This document shows, piece by piece, positions 1-8,597 of a DNA stretch of 64,000 nucleotides (position 1 is its first letter; each line of letters begins with the position of its first letter). The notes under the pieces are model-generated. The model did no database searches. It was given only the letters and a program-made list of their open reading frames with translations, and had not been told where the DNA came from. The stretch is from Halobacteriovorax sp. HLS (lineage in GTDB: Bacteria; Bdellovibrionota; Bacteriovoracia; Bacteriovoracales; Bacteriovoracaceae). The stretch is from NCBI RefSeq assembly GCF_004006665.1, contig NZ_QOCL01000013.1, forward strand, positions 117,977 to 181,976, in the 5' to 3' direction. Position numbers and translations under genes: made by a program.

Positions 1-28
1 AGACTTAATAGTATTTAACGGGGGCGTT

Positions 29-583
29 ATGAATTCTTTCTATGTCTTTTTACTCTCTTTTACCATCATTTCAAACACTGTGGCATTTGAATGGGAATCT
101 GTCGCTGGTTGCTATTCAACAATACAGTATAATTCTAGACCGATAAGTGACACAGCTGAGAATTACTCTGTTATTAATCTAAATGAAAACCCTCTCTACT
201 TTATTAGCGCTGAAAACAACGAGCTTAATGTACATTCGCTCATTATTTTTAAAGCTCCTAGACAAGGGCATTTTTACCAAGATGTATTCTTTGAGGATGG
301 TCAAAATATAAATAAAGAGGGCAAGCTCTATAATTCTTTTACTAGCGAAGTTAGAAGTAGATTTGATGAACAGAAAATTTATTCTATAGACTCTAAAACA
401 AGTGTCAGTGCTTTGAGTAATGAGCGCATTCAAGTTATTGTAAAGTTATCGATTAAAGGATTCTTAGGGGACTACAAAGAGAGTGGTCATTTTATTCTTA
501 AAAGAAAACGTTGCCTTAGTGATGAAGATTCTGAGGAGCACTACCTAAAGGGGTTAAAAATTCCCTATGAGCTAAGCTTATAA
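29..583 (+). CDS. Small exported protein of unknown function
   Basis: The product is 184 residues. The ATG follows a G-rich stretch (GGGGGCG) that can act as ribosome-binding site. Residues 1-19 form a typical Sec signal peptide (hydrophobic core, then TVAFEW), so the mature protein is probably periplasmic. Only two cysteines (C28 and C161 by rough count) remain in the mature part and could form a disulfide. I recognise no domain. It is the first gene of a three-gene rightward run with the next exported protein and the CheX-like gene, separated by 28 and 11 nt, so co-transcription is likely. The gene that precedes it lies outside the window. Confidence 0.7.
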   Translation: MNSFYVFLLSFTIISNTVAFEWESVAGCYSTIQYNSRPISDTAENYSVINLNENPLYFISAENNELNVHSLIIFKAPRQGHFYQDVFFEDGQNINKEGKLYNSFTSEVRSRFDEQKIYSIDSKTSVSALSNERIQVIVKLSIKGFLGDYKESGHFILKRKRCLSDEDSEEHYLKGLKIPYELSL

Positions 584-611
584 ATTGGATTGAGAGGATG
601 TAAAATAAGTT

Positions 612-1061
612 ATGAAGAAATTTTTTATATCCCTATGCTTAATTGTTAACACATTTGCCTTTGAAGTCCCACCTCCCTATGAGTCTGGTGCCAACTCTGG
701 TGAGAATAAACTTGACCGTTTAGATAGAGTGGAGAGCTACTTAAATTCCATGAGTTCTATTTTGGGTGAAATTAAGACTAAATTAAATGATAAAGAAAGT
801 GGTGGCAAGCTGATGGAGAAGCTTAAGGAAGTTGAAGAAGGTCAGAAGCAACTGGCCGATGAATTCAAGAGTTTTAAGCAAGACGAGTTTAAAAAATTAG
901 AATTACGAGTTGATTTTATAGACAAAGATAAGGTGGAGAAGATAATTGATAGATTCAATCTTTATAAGAGTGACACCGATAGAAAGATATCCGTTTTAAA
1001 AGAGTCTATTAAAGAATTAGAGGCCCTTGTTAGGACGGTTGATTCACCCTATAAGAAATAG
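612..1061 (+). CDS. Exported coiled-coil protein
   Basis: The product is 149 residues. Residues 1-17 are a short signal peptide ending near AFEVP, followed by a Pro-rich stretch. From about residue 33 to the end the sequence is charged and heptad-like (many E, K, L, with KLMEKLKEVEEG and the EELEALV-type C-terminus), so the mature protein should be one long periplasmic coiled coil. The length and architecture recall small periplasmic trimerising proteins such as the N-terminal part of YbgF/CpoB, but no TPR domain follows and I do not assign a family. It sits 28 nt after the previous exported protein and 11 nt before the CheX-like gene. Confidence 0.7.
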   Translation: MKKFFISLCLIVNTFAFEVPPPYESGANSGENKLDRLDRVESYLNSMSSILGEIKTKLNDKESGGKLMEKLKEVEEGQKQLADEFKSFKQDEFKKLELRVDFIDKDKVEKIIDRFNLYKSDTDRKISVLKESIKELEALVRTVDSPYKK

Positions 1062-1072
1062 TCGGAGAGGTT

Positions 1073-1945
1073 TTGTCCAAATTAAATAAAGTCCTTATAG
1101 CTTCAAAGAATTCTTTGTGGTCAAGAGAGCTCAAGCATAAGCTTGTTGCCTCTAAGAAAGTTCTTTGTGATATCTCATCAGATAGAACTGATGCAATTGA
1201 GAGAGTCTCTGCAAATGAGTATGCTCTTATTGTATTTGAGGATAGTTTTGAATTAAAAAATATTGAGCTCCTTCTTAGAGCACTTGATAACTCAAATGGA
1301 AAAGTTCCAAACTCAATTATTTTCTCAATCGTTAAGTTTGAAGATCTCCAGCAATTAGATATTCCTAAAAGTATTGTAGCTTCATGTTGTGCTTACTCTG
1401 TTCCTCTACCAGATGATATTTTTTGCGATATTATCTTAAATAAATCTCTTCCTATTAAGGCGATGAACAAGTCTTCATCTAATTTAGATAAAGACTTCGT
1501 GGCCCTCATTGTTCAATCGGCAAATGAAGTGCTGAAAGACTTTACTATGTTAGAGTTTAAAGGTTTGAAGCCACTACTTTTAAAGAATATTGAAAAGTAT
1601 CCTGAAATTGGAATTCGCGGTAAGGTCGAGATCTCATCAAAGTTTTTTACTGGCTCTCTCTATGTCTCTTTTCCATTAGATAGTTTTAAGAAAATCTATG
1701 AACAAGTCGTTGGAGAGTCCATTGAAGCTATAACTGATGAGGAAGCGGATTTTGCAACTTCTATAACTAATATGATCTATGGAAAAATTAAAAAGTTTCT
1801 TTCAGAAAAAGGTGTGGAGCTTGAAATGATTATTCCAACTCTAGATAGTACTGAGATGCTTGATTGTGAAAATAATCAAATCTTTGTTTTTCCTTTTGAA
1901 AGTGAACTTGGTCTCGTTTATTTAAAAATCTCAAAAGAAAATTAA
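1073..1945 (+). CDS. Pseudo-receiver fused to a CheX-like domain
   Basis: The product is 290 residues and starts at TTG after GGAGAGG. Residues 5-125 look like a response-regulator receiver fold (KVLIASKN strand, then ALIVFED), but the phospho-acceptor position carries Glu56 where Asp is expected. Residues 140-290 align with the CheX/CheC phosphatase family: a beta hairpin (GKVEISSKFFTGSLYVSF), then TDEEADFATSITNMIYG. The family's catalytic pair is E-x-x-N; here it is Ser230-x-x-Asn233, so the Asn is kept and the Glu is lost. The protein therefore looks like a non-catalytic signalling or binding module. It ends tail to tail with the next, leftward gene; the two stop codons share TTAA. Confidence 0.75.
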   Translation: MSKLNKVLIASKNSLWSRELKHKLVASKKVLCDISSDRTDAIERVSANEYALIVFEDSFELKNIELLLRALDNSNGKVPNSIIFSIVKFEDLQQLDIPKSIVASCCAYSVPLPDDIFCDIILNKSLPIKAMNKSSSNLDKDFVALIVQSANEVLKDFTMLEFKGLKPLLLKNIEKYPEIGIRGKVEISSKFFTGSLYVSFPLDSFKKIYEQVVGESIEAITDEEADFATSITNMIYGKIKKFLSEKGVELEMIIPTLDSTEMLDCENNQIFVFPFESELGLVYLKISKEN

Positions 1946-3558
1946 ACGAGTGGATAGATCACATCCAGTAGGTCAAGTCTTGGCGACATCAGTAGTGTCG
2001 TCGTTCTATGTAGAATCAAACCAGGTATTTTTTGTTCAACCCTAAAAACATTTTTCAAAGTAGTATTCTTAATGTCGTTTTCAGTTATTTTACTGGACTT
2101 GTATAGAATTCTCTCAAGTCTCCAAATAAAGAGTACACAGTGATCTTGTAGTAACTCGGGTAATTTATCATGTATATCTTTAAAGTCTTCCAAAATACTA
2201 GATCTTACTTTCTTATGCTTCTCTTTCATAAACTGAAATACTAGAAAGTAGAAGAAGCTAATATGTTCCCACTTGGTACCTTTAAGCTCGTCGTGTGCCA
2301 TTTGAATATGGTGATAAGCATGGATCAAGTCTTTATGGTCAAACGAAACTTGAGCAAGGGCGTAGTGCCTTAGACCCGACTTCAATTGAGGGGGATACTT
2401 TTGAGCTCTCGATTGTTTAAGCTTAAAGTTTGGTTTGTCCCACAGTTCAGTATGTTCTAAGTATTGGCCACTATATAGCTTAGGCGCGATACCATTTATA
2501 GATAGGGCCCGGGCCTTCATAGGTGACATGGTGACAATGTGAACAGAGGTAGGAGTAAGTGTTCCTAGTTTCCAGTCTAGAGTGTCTTCGTAACTAATTT
2601 TCTGAGGTGTTCCCAGCGATTTTAAAATGTCTAGATCACTAATCTTTTTCTTTTTTGAGAGATCTGATACCTTTTTATTTCCACAATCACTACGCATAGA
2701 ATTGTGGTTCTTCATGCCAATTGGAAAAAATGATCGCTTATGAAGTTCTTCATCGATCAGTTCATTATTAAAGTATTTGATTTCACCTTTAGTAATCTTG
2801 CCAGTTTCATATACAAGCTTATCACCCATTAGATCAGCACTTAGCCAAGTACCATCTGCAAAGGTCATATTAAAACACCAAGCAGTAAATGAATTGGCCT
2901 TTTTCAATATTTCTAATGCTGAAGATAAGTCTTTTGCATGAAAGATCAGCTCATTTCCTATGTCAAAAACTGAGCGACCGTTTATATCTAAAATATCTGT
3001 AAATTTTTGGTGAAGAGCAAGCGTTACTCCATATTCATTCATGGAAGTAATACTTGGAAAAGGAAAGCCCACAGAACCGAAGCTATAAACTTTTGGTAAA
3101 TTAGGAAAGTCGTAAAGTATTGTTCTCTCAGCTTTATCAAAGCTACCTATGAGAGGAAAGTCGAGAATTCTTCCATGGGCCGGACAATCTTCATTTTCAT
3201 CCCAAAAGAACATAGTCGAGCAGCCCAGTAGTGAGCTTCCTAAGCTAGGTAACCATTTACTAAGACACGAGCTCAATTCAGGTAGTAATAATGCAAAAAT
3301 GAGTTCCTTATCACTTATTCCAAGTCCTTGAGCATATTGCTTAGACCATTGTTTAAAAACTCTATTATGCTCCATTTGAGAATCGAAGAATACGGCCGCT
3401 AAATCTTGAATAATTTTGTCTACTTTAGGGATTCCAAGAGTCAAGACCACTTTCATATGGTCAAGCAGTAAAGAATGCCCCTTTTGATCTTTTAAACCTA
3501 GTTGGTAAAAGCTCTCTAAAGGATCGCCGATGAGTTGTGTGAACTGATTTTGTTCCAT
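1942..3558 (-). CDS. C45-like NTN hydrolase (acyltransferase/amidase type)
   Basis: The product is 538 residues. After an N-terminal part of about 110 residues there is LGCSTMFFW, with Gly112-Cys113 in the position where C45 (isopenicillin-N acyltransferase/acid-ceramidase-like) NTN hydrolases cleave themselves to expose the nucleophilic Cys. It is followed by GRILDFP, matching the family's G-R-x-x-D-[FW] motif, and by ITSMNEYGVTLALH and WLSADL segments typical of the same fold. The C-terminal 170 residues are helical and not assigned. No signal peptide is visible. The substrate is unknown. The start codon is only 20 nt from that of the divergent small membrane protein, so the promoters must overlap coding sequence. 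Confidence 0.65.
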   Translation of the reverse strand: MEQNQFTQLIGDPLESFYQLGLKDQKGHSLLLDHMKVVLTLGIPKVDKIIQDLAAVFFDSQMEHNRVFKQWSKQYAQGLGISDKELIFALLLPELSSCLSKWLPSLGSSLLGCSTMFFWDENEDCPAHGRILDFPLIGSFDKAERTILYDFPNLPKVYSFGSVGFPFPSITSMNEYGVTLALHQKFTDILDINGRSVFDIGNELIFHAKDLSSALEILKKANSFTAWCFNMTFADGTWLSADLMGDKLVYETGKITKGEIKYFNNELIDEELHKRSFFPIGMKNHNSMRSDCGNKKVSDLSKKKKISDLDILKSLGTPQKISYEDTLDWKLGTLTPTSVHIVTMSPMKARALSINGIAPKLYSGQYLEHTELWDKPNFKLKQSRAQKYPPQLKSGLRHYALAQVSFDHKDLIHAYHHIQMAHDELKGTKWEHISFFYFLVFQFMKEKHKKVRSSILEDFKDIHDKLPELLQDHCVLFIWRLERILYKSSKITENDIKNTTLKNVFRVEQKIPGLILHRTTTLLMSPRLDLLDVIYPLV

Positions 3559-3578
3559 TAATAACCTTGGAGTAGTAA

Positions 3579-3800
3579 ATGGATATTTTAACTTTATTTA
3601 ACGATCCTAGCAATCAACTCTTACAAATTGTATTTTTATGCCTGGCCGTATTTCGTCTTTATTTAGAAATTATGGGCTTCAAATTTGAAAACCTTCCAAT
3701 CACTTCTAAAATGAGTAACGGAAAAAACTTTCATAGAACTGGATTATACTTTAGCATTGGTTATATCCTCTTTACTGCTCCGGCCTTTCTTCTGGCATAG
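3579..3800 (+). CDS. Small two-helix membrane protein
   Basis: The product is 73 residues. Two hydrophobic segments (about residues 15-34 and 55-72) flank a polar loop with KSNGKNFHRTG-like composition, so it is probably an inner-membrane hairpin. TTGGAG lies upstream of the ATG. Its 3' end overlaps the convergent App1-like gene by 29 nt and its 5' end is 20 nt from the divergent C45-like gene, so the gene is squeezed between two leftward genes. I do not recognise a family. Confidence 0.55.
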   Translation: MDILTLFNDPSNQLLQIVFLCLAVFRLYLEIMGFKFENLPITSKMSNGKNFHRTGLYFSIGYILFTAPAFLLA

Positions 3801-4881
3801 GTAGTAATTGAGTACGTCCTTCATATAATTCAATTGTATTAGTCGGAAAAGGAATTTGAGTTTTTAAATTAATCTCACTTTCATCAGTCTTCTTTCTAAT
3901 ATAAATTTTAACATTGCACTTATGAGCTCTATTATTAATCATTGATCCGAGTTGATAGAACTTCGCAAGAACTTTGCTATTTTGCTTTCTATTAAATTGA
4001 AATGCTTCTTCTTTTTTTAATTGCGACCACATCTTCCAAGGATCGATTTCCTTAGATAGAACTTTCGCAAGAGTTAAGTAGATGACTGGATCTGATTCAA
4101 AATTATCTCCCATCAAAACTAGCTCATCAGGAATCCCCGTCATCGTCAAAATATCTAAGAGATGATTGAGCTTATAAAGACCCTGCGTCTTTAAATCCTT
4201 TGTCGTTAACTCGCCCTCTAATAGAGAGAATATATGCCTATAGTCTTTTAGGAAAATTCCAGCAGTATAAATTTTATTTTGGTAGAGCCAGTCTCTCATT
4301 GCCTCTTCATAGAAATGAGGAGAAGCGGAGAGTATGAAAGGATGAAATCCTTTTTCTATATGAGAAGTTAAAATTGCAACACTATTTTCTACTGTAGGAA
4401 ACGATGATATTGGCTTAGTGAGTGAATTATAAACTTCCTTGGTATTGGAATATTTTGTATCAACTAAAGTCTTATCAAAATCACAGATGATTAATTTCTT
4501 GTCTTCGCTAGGGATGGTAAGAGGCATGAATGTCCCCATATGAAGTTCAAGACCTTTTTTCTTCTTGGTTTCATAGGTTTGAATCACCTTAATATTCTTT
4601 CGCTGCTCAGTCATTGGGATCTTAAAAGAGAAATTGCCAAAGCTATCCGAGTCGTAAGTTTTCTTAAAGATAACGTTGTGCTCATTATCGAAACAGACTA
4701 TTTTCATTTGGAATTGGCTAGACTTTAACAACCTAAATTCTTGAATAGGGAATTTAGGGGCCATTTGGGCCAATTCAGTTGGAATAGGGGATTGCCACTC
4801 TTTCATTGTACAAGATGCTCGTATGGCCACATAGTCATCAGTCTTAATTGCTAAAAAATGAACGAGGTTTGGTCTTTTCAT
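3772..4881 (-). CDS. App1/DUF2183-type HAD phosphatase
   Basis: With the start chosen here the product is 369 residues. A longer frame starting at 4956 would overlap the divergent mgtC-like gene and lacks a ribosome-binding site, so the ATG at 4881 (MKRPNLVHF) is preferred. Residues about 130-290 carry the HAD motifs of the App1 phosphatidate phosphatase family: CDFDKTLVDT (nucleophile Asp134, acid Asp136), ILSASPHFYEEAM (motif II) and LMGDNFESDPVIY (motif III). The N-terminal part is beta-rich (QEFRLLKSSQF, FSFKIPM), as in bacterial DUF2183 proteins. No signal peptide is seen. App1 in yeast removes phosphate from phosphatidic acid; a lipid substrate here is inference. Confidence 0.75.
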   Translation of the reverse strand: MKRPNLVHFLAIKTDDYVAIRASCTMKEWQSPIPTELAQMAPKFPIQEFRLLKSSQFQMKIVCFDNEHNVIFKKTYDSDSFGNFSFKIPMTEQRKNIKVIQTYETKKKKGLELHMGTFMPLTIPSEDKKLIICDFDKTLVDTKYSNTKEVYNSLTKPISSFPTVENSVAILTSHIEKGFHPFILSASPHFYEEAMRDWLYQNKIYTAGIFLKDYRHIFSLLEGELTTKDLKTQGLYKLNHLLDILTMTGIPDELVLMGDNFESDPVIYLTLAKVLSKEIDPWKMWSQLKKEEAFQFNRKQNSKVLAKFYQLGSMINNRAHKCNVKIYIRKKTDESEINLKTQIPFPTNTIELYEGRTQLLPMPEERPEQ

Positions 4882-4937
4882 AGTATAAATTCTCAGTAAT
4901 AATAAATCCTTAATCATTTTAAAGAAAAGAGTGTCAT

Positions 4938-5666
4938 ATGAAAACGCCTGATCCAATAATTCTTGAACTTTTAGGGCCTGTTAACTTTTATCTAGGTATG
5001 GGGATTCAAATCGTCACGGCCCTCTTTCTAGGTGGACTAGTCGGTTTAGATCGTGAGCGTAAGATGAAGTCAGCAGGGATTAAAACAAATATCCTAATTT
5101 GTCTCGGTGCATGCTTATACACTTCTGTCTCTCTTTTAAATATACCTGAAGGCTCTATGGCCGATCCTAATAGGATAGCTGCGCAGATTGTTAGTGGTAT
5201 TGGTTTCTTAGGTGCTGGGGCAATTATCCAATCAAGAGGACATGTAATAGGTCTTACAACGGCCGCAACAATTTGGGTTGTTGCTGCAATAGGTCTAACC
5301 ATTGGGTCTGGTTATCCATTTGTGGCCATTCTTTTTACAGTAACAATTTTAGTTGTCCTAAAACTACTTAACCCAATTTATAATCTTATTCTTCTTCAAA
5401 AAGACTTCAGAACTTATCACGTTGAAATTCTCTCTCATGGTCGTGTTAAGAATCAGGTAAAACAAATGATTCTAGCAGAAGTAAATGACATTAATGAAAT
5501 GAGTGAAGAAGTTCTTAATACGAGTAATGACGAAAGAATCTTAAATGTCTATATTACAATTCATCCAAGAAGAATGAAGTTCCTAGCAAAGGAATTAAAA
5601 AGTGTTTTAAAAGTTGAGAAGATTAATTATCACACTAGTGAGTATGAAACTCATGAAGATGATTAA
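4938..5666 (+). CDS. MgtC/SapB family membrane protein
   Basis: The product is 242 residues. The N-terminal 150 residues hold four to five transmembrane segments with the MgtC signature: LFLGGLVGLDRERK, then AGIKTNILICLGACLY, then IVSGIGFLGAGAI. The C-terminal 90 residues are soluble and ACT-like (VYITIHPRRMKFLAKEL), as in full-length MgtC. The family is linked to survival at low magnesium or in host cells and, in some bacteria, to inhibition of the ATP synthase; which role applies here is unknown. A ribosome-binding site (AAAGAAAAGAG) precedes the ATG. The stop codon shares TTAA with the convergent Hsp20-like fusion gene. Confidence 0.85.
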   Translation: MKTPDPIILELLGPVNFYLGMGIQIVTALFLGGLVGLDRERKMKSAGIKTNILICLGACLYTSVSLLNIPEGSMADPNRIAAQIVSGIGFLGAGAIIQSRGHVIGLTTAATIWVVAAIGLTIGSGYPFVAILFTVTILVVLKLLNPIYNLILLQKDFRTYHVEILSHGRVKNQVKQMILAEVNDINEMSEEVLNTSNDERILNVYITIHPRRMKFLAKELKSVLKVEKINYHTSEYETHEDD

Positions 5667-6835
5667 AGCTTAGCTATCTTAAAAGTTAGAACGCCTTCAT
5701 TATAGGACTGAGAGATATCTTTAGAGTTTAGAATTTCAGAAGTTTTAAACTTCTTAGTAAAGACTTCACTTCTGCGAGATCTATTTATTTCACCGTTTTC
5801 TTCTTTTACTTCATCTGTAAACTTTCTTGTAAGGGCCAGTGTTACATCTCGTCCTTGAGCAGTAAGTCTAATATTTTCTTTCTCATGTACTGGAACTTGA
5901 ATTGAGACTTCATAATCTTTAAGGCCTTCTTTTACAGTAGGGTTAAGGGAGCTAACCTTGTAGAAGTCATCCTTGGCCTTATCAGTTATATTGGACTTGT
6001 AGAGCATTTGGTCTTTAACAATTGAGTTCACTTGATTATTAAATCTATTTGTAACTCTATCTAAGATATCTTGATGTGTTTTTACAATAGTATCGTACTT
6101 TTGTTTGAAGCTTTGGTCTTCTTGCTTTAACAATTCTTTGTGATGTGTTTCTTTATTGAGCATCTCTAAATTATGGAACTTCTCTCTTTCTTTTCTTTCA
6201 ACCAGCAGTCTGTGATTTTGGTCTGAAAGTTTGTTCTCATGTTCAGATACTGCCATTGCCATTTTTCTTTCATAATTACTCTTCGCAGTTTTTTGCTGAA
6301 TACCATGATTTACTTCCTGTTGCTTAAGACCTTGAGTATTCTCTCTTGTCTTAGCATCAGCGCGCAATTTAGATTCAAAATCAATACCTTCGATAGTAGC
6401 GTCAGATTTCAATTGTAGATCTTTAATAAGTACGGAAGTGTCAGTGTTAATCTTTTGGGCCTTGAGATTGGCCTCATCAAAAGAGTCTTGATACTTATAA
6501 TCATACACTGTATTTAAATCACTGATTTTCTCTTGGTGAGCAGTGATAAGGTTAGCTTTTTCTTTTTCTAATTTTGTTTGGTTTTCGACAAAGTTAGTCT
6601 TTATTGCTCCAAGCCTTTCTTCTTTTTGCTGTAATTTTTCTGCGATTTGGGCCTGATTTCTATCTTGAATATCTAAGAGCTCCATTTCTCCAACAAGTCT
6701 TTCATTACTTTTTTTAGCTTCATAGACTTTATCAATATTTTTCAACTCTTGTTCTTTAGCTACAACTAAATCTCTTTGACCTTCTGCCAACTTATCTAAA
6801 TAGTTCTTTGCTGTAGATTCTTGAGTAACTTTCAT
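5663..6835 (-). CDS. Long coiled coil fused to an Hsp20-like domain
   Basis: The product is 390 residues without a signal peptide. Residues 1 to about 300 are almost entirely charged helix (E, K, Q, N rich, few hydrophobic breaks), predicting a long coiled coil. Residues 308-390 match an alpha-crystallin (small heat-shock) domain: YEVSIQVPVHEKENIRL, GRDVTLAL, then SEVFTKKF and the closing NEGVLTFKI, which corresponds to the family's G-V-L-x-x-x-[IV]. Small heat-shock proteins are normally 140-200 residues with a short N-terminal arm, so this arrangement is unusual. The start codon overlaps the stop of the upstream exported protein by 4 nt, so the two are coupled. Confidence 0.65.
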   Translation of the reverse strand: MKVTQESTAKNYLDKLAEGQRDLVVAKEQELKNIDKVYEAKKSNERLVGEMELLDIQDRNQAQIAEKLQQKEERLGAIKTNFVENQTKLEKEKANLITAHQEKISDLNTVYDYKYQDSFDEANLKAQKINTDTSVLIKDLQLKSDATIEGIDFESKLRADAKTRENTQGLKQQEVNHGIQQKTAKSNYERKMAMAVSEHENKLSDQNHRLLVERKEREKFHNLEMLNKETHHKELLKQEDQSFKQKYDTIVKTHQDILDRVTNRFNNQVNSIVKDQMLYKSNITDKAKDDFYKVSSLNPTVKEGLKDYEVSIQVPVHEKENIRLTAQGRDVTLALTRKFTDEVKEENGEINRSRRSEVFTKKFKTSEILNSKDISQSYNEGVLTFKIAKL

Positions 6836-7140
6836 TGTCTAATTATAGCTCCAGAGTTTTCTTCAGGTCCATTACAAGGCGTTTGAAAATTTCCAGTGTG
6901 ACCTTTACACATCCATGATCGTAGCATGTCTACTCTTATAGATGAGTTACCTCCATGATAACTTAAATAGCTAACTGGGTCTAATGTAGAAGTTACGAGG
7001 TAACCTTTATTATCAACAGGAAGTTGAATTCTAGATTTTACATAATATTGATACACTCTGTATTCAGCATTAATAGCAAGACAAGAGAGTATAGCGCTAA
7101 GACTTACTAAAATTTTAATGTAGTTGAGGCATCTCATCAA
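6832..7140 (-). CDS. Small exported protein of unknown function
   Basis: The product is 102 residues. Residues 1-25 form a signal peptide (SAILSCLAINA then EYRVYQYY); the cysteine in the core could be read as a lipobox (LSCL), but the spacing favours signal peptidase I. The mature part is about 77 residues with two cysteines (MCKGHTG and TPCNGPEE), probably one disulfide. It lies second in a three-gene leftward operon: its start overlaps the previous gene by 26 nt and its stop overlaps the coiled-coil/Hsp20-like gene by 4 nt. I do not recognise a family. Confidence 0.65.
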   Translation of the reverse strand: MMRCLNYIKILVSLSAILSCLAINAEYRVYQYYVKSRIQLPVDNKGYLVTSTLDPVSYLSYHGGNSSIRVDMLRSWMCKGHTGNFQTPCNGPEENSGAIIRQ

Positions 7141-7420
7141 GTATTCTTCCTTCTACTAAATTCATGAAAGCTTTTATAAAGAGTGTTCTTTCAGCATTAT
7201 TCATAGAGAATATAACAGTTTTCTGTCTCTCAAGAGATCTGTGCTCTGAAACTCTTTTTAGTATTTTCTGTGCTTTCTTTCTCTCGGCATCGCTCAGGTT
7301 ATTCTTTTCAGTAAAAATCGAGTTAATCCACTCATTTTCTAGGATTGGAAAGTGTCCGTTAGTGGCCATTTCAATCAATGAGTTCATAGAAGGTGATTTT
7401 CTCTGGGTTAAACTGTTCAA
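7115..7420 (-). CDS. Small soluble protein of unknown function
   Basis: The product is about 101 residues. The TTG at 7420 is chosen as the start because AAGGAG lies six bases before it; a TTG seven codons further upstream has no such site, and reads through the AAGGAG. The sequence is mostly helical and charged (LSDAERKKAQKILKRVSEH) with a more hydrophobic end (LFIKAFMNLVEG). There is no signal peptide or membrane segment. It is the first gene of the operon with the exported protein and the coiled-coil/Hsp20-like fusion. The family is not recognised. Confidence 0.6.
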   Translation of the reverse strand: MNSLTQRKSPSMNSLIEMATNGHFPILENEWINSIFTEKNNLSDAERKKAQKILKRVSEHRSLERQKTVIFSMNNAERTLFIKAFMNLVEGRILDEMPQLH

Positions 7421-7656
7421 TGCGCTCTCCTTGGCTAACAATTCTTATATAATCTTATATAAAACTTGTGGGGGAGATTAGCGGGTAAGTTTTGCTTTGA
7501 AATCAATTACTCATAATTACAGCTATTTAGTAGAAAAATAAATATTATCCGCAAATTATAGTCAATTTTTTACAAAAAGTTGAACTGGGCCCTCTTTTAT
7601 GTGTAAAATAATAGGGACTCATGATGAGTCCTATAGTTTTTATCAAGGAACCGATA

Positions 7657-8589
7657 ATGAATAAGACGATTTCGACTCTCATCGCAATCTTTATATCTCA
7701 GAACTCATTCGCATTAGTTGATTACTCTCAAATTGAAGGCAGCTCTCCAGCCCCGAGCACTCCAAATGTAAAGAGATCAGCACCTCCTATAGTTAAAAGA
7801 AATGCTCCGGCCGCAGCTAGTTCATCGAGATCTGCAAATAACGGCCCAACTTCATTTGAGTTACTAACTTCTTATGAACAGCAAAAAGTTGCAGGACAAA
7901 CGACTTCTGGTGAGTTGAATAAGCTTTCATTAATGGCCCATTTCCAAACTCAATATAACCTCTATTTGGATGTTAATTACTGGGCCGCAAGTAATGAACT
8001 ATCAACTAACAAGCAAGAGGGGGCCTATGAAAAAGGTAATCCAAAAGTTATCCTTGGTTTTAATTGGTTAAGATTTGGTGCTGTTCAAGAAATGGCGACA
8101 GTCGATATTTACGGGGGAGCTAGCTTTGGTGGTGACGAGGCAGTAGCTACAACAAGAACTGATAAAATTGTTGGTGTTGAAACCTCTAAGCGTTTTTACA
8201 ATTTCGCTATAGCCATTGCTTATGATTATAATTTAACTGGTAGCCCGGATAGTTCAAAGGAACTTACTATTGGTAATATCAGTACTCTTAAAACTTCACT
8301 TGGTTGGGTCGTTTCAGGGGATATCAGCTTTGTTGTAGAAGGTGGTATGGTTACTGTAGATAATGCTCTAAATAGTGAGTCAGCTTATAAACTTAAAGAA
8401 GATGTCCAATTTTCTTATATAAAGCCTTCTGTACAGCTTGGAATTTCTCCACTTGTCTCATTAGAGATGGGCGGAGTATTTAGGTCTCGTAGGGCCAAGG
8501 ATGTAGACACATTAGTGGACGCAAAACTATGGGATACTCCTGGGGCTTATGGTAACTCGCTCTTTGCAGGTCTAAAGTTTTCCATGTAA
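7657..8589 (+). CDS. Outer-membrane beta-barrel candidate
   Basis: The start is the ATG at 7657, preceded by AAGGAA; the ATG at 7621 would add a non-native leader before the signal peptide. The product is 310 residues. A signal peptide ends near SFALVDY. A Ser/Pro/Ala-rich stretch with the repeated idea SAPPIVKRNAPA follows, and then about 230 residues of alternating hydrophobic strands (LYLDVNYWA, VATVDIYGGA, FAIAIAYDYN, LGWVVSGDISFVVEGG), typical of a transmembrane barrel. It ends with LFAGLKFSM, a C-terminal aromatic/hydrophobic strand as recognised by the BAM complex. It could also be a porin-like or DUF-type barrel; no substrate is proposed. Confidence 0.65.
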   Translation: MNKTISTLIAIFISQNSFALVDYSQIEGSSPAPSTPNVKRSAPPIVKRNAPAAASSSRSANNGPTSFELLTSYEQQKVAGQTTSGELNKLSLMAHFQTQYNLYLDVNYWAASNELSTNKQEGAYEKGNPKVILGFNWLRFGAVQEMATVDIYGGASFGGDEAVATTRTDKIVGVETSKRFYNFAIAIAYDYNLTGSPDSSKELTIGNISTLKTSLGWVVSGDISFVVEGGMVTVDNALNSESAYKLKEDVQFSYIKPSVQLGISPLVSLEMGGVFRSRRAKDVDTLVDAKLWDTPGAYGNSLFAGLKFSM

Positions 8590-8597
8590 GGAACTGA

